A stretch of DNA of 10,071 bases, from assembly GCA_002293585.1 (NCBI GenBank), contig DBDM01000159.1, forward strand, positions 1 through 10,071, written 5' to 3'. Every line of letters starts with the position of its first letter. Position 1 is the stretch's first letter. The notes below the pieces were generated by a model. That model saw only the letters and a program-made list of their open reading frames with translations. It was not told where the DNA came from and made no database searches. The DNA comes from Bacteroidales bacterium UBA932. GTDB lineage: Bacteria; Bacteroidota; Bacteroidia; Bacteroidales; UBA932. The position numbers and the translations under genes are program-made. Shown piece by piece: positions 6,458-10,071 of the stretch.

Positions 6458-6739
6458 ATGAAAACCACACAAAATTCCATAGCTCGATTTGATGCCAGAT
6501 TGCCGTTGGAACAAAAAATATTCTTCGAAAAAGCGGCAGAAATAGGCGGATACCGAAGTTTAACGGACTTCATTATGCTCACTGTTCAAGAACGGGCAAA
6601 AGAAATTGTAGAAGAAAATGAACGGATACTTGCCTCAGAAAAGGACAGGAAAATCTTTTTTGATACGTTGACCAATCCACCAAAGCCCAATAAAAAATTA
6701 CAGTCCGCAGCTAAAGACTATTTGAATTTGACCACTTAA
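6458..6739 (+). CDS. DUF1778 (TacA-like) ribbon-helix-helix antitoxin
   Basis: 93-aa antitoxin of a type II GNAT toxin-antitoxin pair. It neutralises the acetyltransferase with its C-terminal tail and represses its own promoter through an N-terminal ribbon-helix-helix fold. The N-terminus shows the expected strand RFDARLP (10-16), helix EQKIFFEKAAEIGG (18-31) and helix SLTDFIMLTVQERAKEIV (34-51). The C-terminal DRKIFFDTLTNPPKPNKKLQSAAKDY (63-88) matches the DUF1778 toxin-binding segment with its conserved F..L..PP pattern. I chose the ATG at 6458. A TTG six codons upstream at 6440 is in frame but falls inside the palindrome and -7 box, upstream of the expected transcript start. Its stop overlaps the toxin start (TAATG), giving translational coupling. 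The gene is AT-richer than its MuiA-like neighbour, typical of mobile TA modules. Confidence 0.9.
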   Translation: MKTTQNSIARFDARLPLEQKIFFEKAAEIGGYRSLTDFIMLTVQERAKEIVEENERILASEKDRKIFFDTLTNPPKPNKKLQSAAKDYLNLTT

Positions 6740-7239
6740 TGTACCTGACCGCAATTTTATCTTCGCAACATCGCAAAGCATTATTTTCCTGCGGAAAAGC
6801 CTTGCTCGACGGATATTTACATCATCAGGCGAAACAGGATATTAAGCGAAAACTATCAGTATGCTTTGTCCTTCCGGCACAGGATGCATCGGTCGTTCGG
6901 GGATATTATACCTTATCTAACGGAAGCATTCCGTTGAGTTTGGTTCCTGCAACAATTCGAAGAAAATTACCGGAATCTTACACAGCTATTCCTATTACAC
7001 TCCTTGGGCGATTGGCGGTCGGCCAACAATTCCAAGGACAAGGCATCGGCAAATTATTGTTGATTGACGCGCTGCGCCGGTGTTTCGAATTATCAAAAAG
7101 CATGGGCTCTTTCGCAGTTGTTGTGGACCCTTTGGACAAGGATGCCGAAAATTTTTATGCTGCCTTTGGATTTGAAAAATTACCGGATAGCGGAAAAATG
7201 TTTATCCCCATGCAAACAGTAAAGCAACTGTTTGACTAA
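6739..7239 (+). CDS. GNAT-family acetyltransferase toxin (TacT-like)
   Basis: 166-aa GNAT toxin. TacT/AtaT-type enzymes transfer acetyl from acetyl-CoA to the amino group of aminoacyl-tRNAs and halt translation. Motifs: central strand GYYTLSNGSIPLS (55-67), PITLLGRLAV (85-94) leading into the acetyl-CoA pyrophosphate loop QFQGQGIG (97-104, fitting Q/RxxGxG/A), helix KLLLIDALRRCFEL, then VVVDPLDKDAENFYAAFGFEKL (127-148) with Tyr140 at the position of the catalytic tyrosine of TacT. Length and motif order are normal and no key residue is missing, so the toxin looks active. The start codon overlaps the antitoxin stop by one base, which fixes the start. It ends 10 nt from the convergent GH95 stop with no room for a terminator. 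The tRNA target cannot be read from the sequence. Confidence 0.9.
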   Translation: MYLTAILSSQHRKALFSCGKALLDGYLHHQAKQDIKRKLSVCFVLPAQDASVVRGYYTLSNGSIPLSLVPATIRRKLPESYTAIPITLLGRLAVGQQFQGQGIGKLLLIDALRRCFELSKSMGSFAVVVDPLDKDAENFYAAFGFEKLPDSGKMFIPMQTVKQLFD

Positions 7240-7249
7240 GCACATTCCC

Positions 7250-9466
7250 TCACAATCTCACCTCTACGGCATACCTCCGCCCCGCCTCCGTATTGAACAC
7301 CAAAATGTGATAACCGTCACCGTCGGGAGAGGACACATGGGAAGTTCCTTTTACAGCCAGGGGAACGGCAGCCCTTATCCTGCACGGCTTGCCGTGGGTC
7401 GATAAAATCATGGCGCCTGTCAGCCTACCTGCTTTCCAGCGCATATCCACCTCGAAACCGTCCCTTGCCCTGAGGCCGCTCACCGCGCCCTGCGCCCACA
7501 CCACCGGCAGCGCCGGAAGCAGGTGCAGTTCCCCGAGGTGACTTTGAAGCAGCATTTCGGCCACCCCCGCCGTAGCACCGAAATTACCATCGATCTGAAA
7601 CGGCGGATGAGCGTCGAACAGGTTGGCGTAGACACCGCCTCCCGCACCATGTTCAACGAGAGTCATCGCGCTACGGAGCAGACGGTGCGCACGGTCGCCG
7701 TCGAGCAGACGCGCCCAGAATGAGATTTTCCACGCACGGCTCCAGCCCGTTCCGCCGTCGCCCCGCGCATTGAGCGAAACGCGCGCAGCATCGGCATATT
7801 TTCTATCTAAAAGAGGCGAAATCTGCCGGCCCGGATAAAGTCCAATGAGGTGCGACACATGCCGGTGCCGGTTGGTGGAATCATCGCGGTGATGTTTCCA
7901 CTCGCGGAGTTGTCCCCATTTTCCTACAGCCAGTCCCTTATCTAACTTAGCCAGTCTTTCGGCAAGGCGGCCGGTAAACGCCGTGTCGGTTCCGAGAATT
8001 TGTCCCGCCTCAACGGTATTCGCGAATAAATCCCAAACAAGCTGCTGGGCATAGGCAATGCCACTCTCCCAGGGACCGTGCTCGGGCGACCATTCATTGG
8101 GAGCTACCAAGCTGCCGTCTTCGTCAACTATCAGCCGGTCGAGCCAAAACTCGCAGGCCGAACGCATCACCGGCCAGGCCACTCGTTCAAGGTATTCGCG
8201 ATTGGGGTCGAACAAATATTTATCCCACACATGCATGCAGTACCAGGCGTTGGCAGGACGGTTCCAATTCCAGTCGGAATAGCCGAAAATATTATTTTGC
8301 GTCTTCATCGTCCAACCCCTGCACTCCAATTCGGCAGCCATCATGCGCCATGAGGGTTGAAGCTGCGATTCATTGTAAACATAATCAATAAACGGCGCAT
8401 GGCACTCGGCCAGATTAGTGGTTTCCACCGGCCAATGGTTCATTTGCACATTGATGTTGGAATGAATATCGCTCTCCCAGGGGGGTTTGTTGCTGTTGTT
8501 CCACAAGCCCTGCAGGTTAGACGGAAGCGCCAGTCCCGCCCGCGAACAAGCTATTTGCAGATAGCGGCCATACTGAAAATAAAGTACATCGGCCGCCGGA
8601 TTATACTCCCCGGCAGTGTAGCGGCGGAACAACTCATCGGTTGGAACATTAGGCGTAGCATCGCCCAAATTCAGCCGGACACGCCCGTAGAGCGAGTAAT
8701 AATCGGCCGTATGGTCTTTTTTTATAGCTTCAAAACCCTTGGCAACAGCACGTTCATTGCACTCCGTCACCAAGGCGGACAGCCAATCCCCGGAAGTCAG
8801 ATAACCGGACTGGGACGGGTCGTAATCGGTTCCCATTGTCAGATACAACGTCGCTGCAGTCGCCCCTTTCACCACCATCCGGTCGCCGTCAATGCTCAGG
8901 GTGCCCCCCTCGTGCTGCACCGACAGCTTTGCCGCATAGGAAAGCAGCTCGAACTTTCCACCGAAAGAGAGCGTGTTGCCGCTCGCCGAGGTGGTCTCAC
9001 CGTGCGCACCTTTAAGCGAAACCGCGAAATTTAGCGCCCCTTTTTTCGCCCCTTTCGGACTCTGCGTGAAGCGGATCGCAATCACATTGTCGGGATGACT
9101 TGCCAGGTATTCCCGCCGGTAGCGCACCCCTCCCGAACGATAACTCACTCGCGCGACGGCGTTCTCAATGTCGAGTTCACGACGGTAATCCGTGACGGTC
9201 ACCGAGTCAAACTCAATATACACGTCTCCGAAGTTTTGGTAGCTTCCCCTTATTTGGGAGCTTCCCGTCCACAGGGTTTTGTCGTTGAACTGTATGCGCT
9301 CATGGCCAATGCCTCCGAAGACCATTGCCCCGATGCGGCCGTTGCCTACGGGCAACGCCTGGGTCATCCAGTCGGTGGCCGGACGGTCATACCACAACAG
9401 TTGCCCGGCGTGGACAATATTGGCAGCCGTCAATAAAAGGGCGAGGAGTAATGTTTTTAGCTTCAA
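7250..9466 (-). CDS. GH95 glycoside hydrolase (alpha-1,2-L-fucosidase or alpha-L-galactosidase), exported
   Basis: 738-aa exported enzyme of family GH95, inverting hydrolases that remove terminal alpha-1,2-L-fucose, or alpha-L-galactose in some members, from host glycans or plant xyloglucan. Signal peptide 1-20 ([15 protein letters not shown], cut before Gly21). The N-terminal beta domain opens with [30 protein letters not shown] (23-52). The (alpha/alpha)6 barrel contains [10 protein letters not shown] (336-345) with the asparagines that hold the catalytic water, [10 protein letters not shown] (455-464) with the likely general acid Glu462, and [17 protein letters not shown] (618-634) with Asp626. 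The core looks intact. At 738 aa it is somewhat shorter than many GH95 enzymes, apparently in the linker before the barrel. The only start giving the full signal peptide is TTG at 9466-9464, because no ATG lies upstream before an in-frame stop. No SusC/SusD or other carbohydrate gene is in the window. It starts 17 nt after the RelE-type toxin gene, on the same strand. Confidence 0.9.
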   Translation of the reverse strand: MKLKTLLLALLLTAANIVHAGQLLWYDRPATDWMTQALPVGNGRIGAMVFGGIGHERIQFNDKTLWTGSSQIRGSYQNFGDVYIEFDSVTVTDYRRELDIENAVARVSYRSGGVRYRREYLASHPDNVIAIRFTQSPKGAKKGALNFAVSLKGAHGETTSASGNTLSFGGKFELLSYAAKLSVQHEGGTLSIDGDRMVVKGATAATLYLTMGTDYDPSQSGYLTSGDWLSALVTECNERAVAKGFEAIKKDHTADYYSLYGRVRLNLGDATPNVPTDELFRRYTAGEYNPAADVLYFQYGRYLQIACSRAGLALPSNLQGLWNNSNKPPWESDIHSNINVQMNHWPVETTNLAECHAPFIDYVYNESQLQPSWRMMAAELECRGWTMKTQNNIFGYSDWNWNRPANAWYCMHVWDKYLFDPNREYLERVAWPVMRSACEFWLDRLIVDEDGSLVAPNEWSPEHGPWESGIAYAQQLVWDLFANTVEAGQILGTDTAFTGRLAERLAKLDKGLAVGKWGQLREWKHHRDDSTNRHRHVSHLIGLYPGRQISPLLDRKYADAARVSLNARGDGGTGWSRAWKISFWARLLDGDRAHRLLRSAMTLVEHGAGGGVYANLFDAHPPFQIDGNFGATAGVAEMLLQSHLGELHLLPALPVVWAQGAVSGLRARDGFEVDMRWKAGRLTGAMILSTHGKPCRIRAAVPLAVKGTSHVSSPDGDGYHILVFNTEAGRRYAVEVRL

Positions 9467-9483
9467 AAATAAAAATTGTTCGT

Positions 9484-9756
9484 TTAAGGAAAAAACTTAT
9501 AGATGTCCTTTCGAGGCCTACAAATAACAAAAGTAACCAATTTATTTTCGATACTTACACCGATGCGATAACTACCCACCCTGATACGGTAAAAACTACC
9601 ACCTTTAGCTCCTTTCAGTTTGCGCAGATTGTCAATATCTTTCTTCGCCGTCGCTTGTTCTACCCTCAAAATAACCTGTTCTATTTCGGCTTTTATCGTT
9701 GAGTCGGCTATCTTTTTAATGTCATTTAAAAAAGATTTTTTAAAGTCGGTATTCAT
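9484..9756 (-). CDS. RelE/ParE-family type II toxin
   Basis: 90-aa toxin of the RelE/ParE superfamily. RelE-like members cleave mRNA at the ribosome and ParE-like members inhibit gyrase; the motif set here looks more like the mRNA-interferase branch. The N-terminal helices ([30 protein letters not shown], 5-34) are followed by [47 protein letters not shown] (44-90), matching the family core. Candidate catalytic or RNA-contacting residues are Arg57, Arg59, Tyr63, Arg64, Arg82, Lys83 and Tyr86. The ending KDIYKFFP is typical of many RelE homologues. The ATG (9756-9754) overlaps the antitoxin stop as TAATG, the same geometry as the GNAT pair. The gene is AT-rich compared with GH95, which starts 17 nt downstream and may be partly read through from this operon. 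Confidence 0.88.
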   Translation of the reverse strand: MNTDFKKSFLNDIKKIADSTIKAEIEQVILRVEQATAKKDIDNLRKLKGAKGGSFYRIRVGSYRIGVSIENKLVTFVICRPRKDIYKFFP

Positions 9757-9950
9757 TACTTTAAAACATTCATTACTTCACGGCGGCTAACGCTTGGTGT
9801 AGTTAAACCTTTCTCAATTAACGATGCAAAATAGGCATCTTCCAACTCCTTTGTATCAATGGTTTTGGCAGGTGCTCCTATACGCTTAGCGAAATCTAAA
9901 AAAAACTGCATATCCGACACAGTTTTAGGCTTTATAACCACAGCATTCAT
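9756..9950 (-). CDS. Small antitoxin partner of the RelE-type toxin, family not assigned
   Basis: 64-aa protein directly upstream of, and overlapping, the RelE-type toxin, so antitoxin by position and size. It begins with a strand-like MNAVVIKPKT, then a helix SDMQFFLDFAKRIGAPA (13-29), an acidic stretch DTKELEDAYFASLIEKG (34-50) and a basic tail SVSRREVMNVLK (55-64). I do not see a clear ribbon-helix-helix, HTH, Phd/YefM or AbrB motif. From memory, short antitoxins with this layout (N-terminal strand, conserved LDFAKR-like helix, SREEV ending) accompany RelE-type toxins in Bacteroidota. I chose the ATG at 9950. An in-frame TTG two codons upstream (9956) is unlikely to be used and lies in the inverted repeat. 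It could lack DNA-binding ability, in which case regulation would need another factor. Confidence 0.75.
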   Translation of the reverse strand: MNAVVIKPKTVSDMQFFLDFAKRIGAPAKTIDTKELEDAYFASLIEKGLTTPSVSRREVMNVLK

Positions 9951-10071
9951 GTGCAATAAATAGAATTAATTATATTGCAAAGATAAGAAAAAATCAGGAA
10001 AAAACAATGAATTATAAAATTTACGGGCAATACACAAAAAAATATAAACAGAATTTTAAGATAGTAAATAA
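9951..10071. other. AT-rich intergenic region with a possible divergent gene start at 10007
   Basis: This strongly A/T-rich stretch contains the TA promoter. On the plus strand an ATG at 10007-10009 opens a frame (MNYKIYGQYTKKYKQNFKIVN) with no stop through the last complete codon. It is preceded by AGGAAAA about 9 nt upstream, but no good plus-strand TAnnTTTG is seen. It could be the first 21 codons of a divergent gene or simply random AT-rich sequence. Confidence 0.25.
9952..10008 (-). promoter_or_regulatory. Promoter of the RelE-type TA operon, with a small inverted repeat downstream
   Basis: On the minus strand, TATCTTTG (9985-9978) matches the -7 consensus exactly, and ATTG (10008-10005), one mismatch from TTTG, sits 19 nt upstream. 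Between the -7 box and the ATG at 9950 lies an inverted repeat, TGCAATA (9952-9958) and TATTGCA (9973-9979), with 14 nt between the arms. Its distal arm overlaps the -7 box, which would suit an autorepression site. Confidence 0.55.

Noticed and set aside
8357..9034. 225-codon plus-strand open frame opposite GH95
   Set aside because: The minus-strand GH95 motifs are continuous here. The antisense frame has no recognisable domain and is a shadow.
1..10071. CRISPR array, tRNA, rRNA, insertion sequence or integrase
   Set aside because: On reading through both strands I saw no regularly spaced direct repeats, no cloverleaf-like gene, no transposase or recombinase motif and no terminal inverted repeats with target duplications. 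A computed repeat search was not possible.

Overview
The window looks like a chromosomal segment of a Bacteroidota bacterium, most likely order Bacteroidales (the family is a guess). Upstream of most transcription units there is a good match to the Bacteroidota -7 promoter consensus TAnnTTTG: TATCTTTG, TAATTTTG, TACCTTTG, TATCTTTG, TACATTTG and TATCTTTG. Shine-Dalgarno sequences are mostly absent. The gene repertoire also fits: a GH95 fucosidase, a MuiA-type DUF4139 protein and an AMP-binding acyl-CoA ligase with a helical C-terminal insert.

Layout. (1) Positions 1-598 (minus): the N-terminal ~199 codons of a CPA2/Kef-type cation:proton antiporter, cut by the window edge. (2) 653-2411 (plus): a tightly coupled two-gene unit, an ABC-type AAA_21 ATPase followed after 1 nt by a small DUF4276/TOPRIM-like protein. 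It is divergent from the antiporter, visibly AT-richer than its flanks, and resembles ATPase/TOPRIM phage-defence pairs in general organisation. (3) 2462-4703 (plus): a long-chain acyl-CoA ligase and a five-helix membrane protein of unknown function. (4) 4767-6389 (plus): a secreted DUF4140/DUF4139 (MuiA-like) protein with an imperfect palindrome over its promoter. (5) 6458-7239 (plus): a TacA/TacT-like toxin-antitoxin (TA) pair (DUF1778 ribbon-helix-helix plus GNAT), whose promoter lies inside a perfect 17-bp inverted repeat. (6) 7250-9466 (minus): a GH95 family glycoside hydrolase that appears to start at TTG. (7) 9484-9950 (minus): a second TA pair, a RelE/ParE-family toxin with a small unclassified antitoxin. 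(8) 9951-10071: an AT-rich promoter region and possibly the first codons of a divergent gene.

How the parts fit. The antiporter, acyl-CoA ligase, membrane protein and MuiA-like protein look like ordinary chromosomal genes. Three defence or selfish modules are interleaved with them: the ATPase/TOPRIM pair and two TA pairs, with the TA pairs abutting GH95 on both sides (10 nt and 17 nt). I see no CRISPR array, tRNA, rRNA, transposase, integrase or SusC/SusD pair. The most interesting items are the ATPase/DUF4276 pair as a candidate defence system, the palindromic and apparently bidirectional promoter of the GNAT TA module, and the TA-GH95-TA arrangement.
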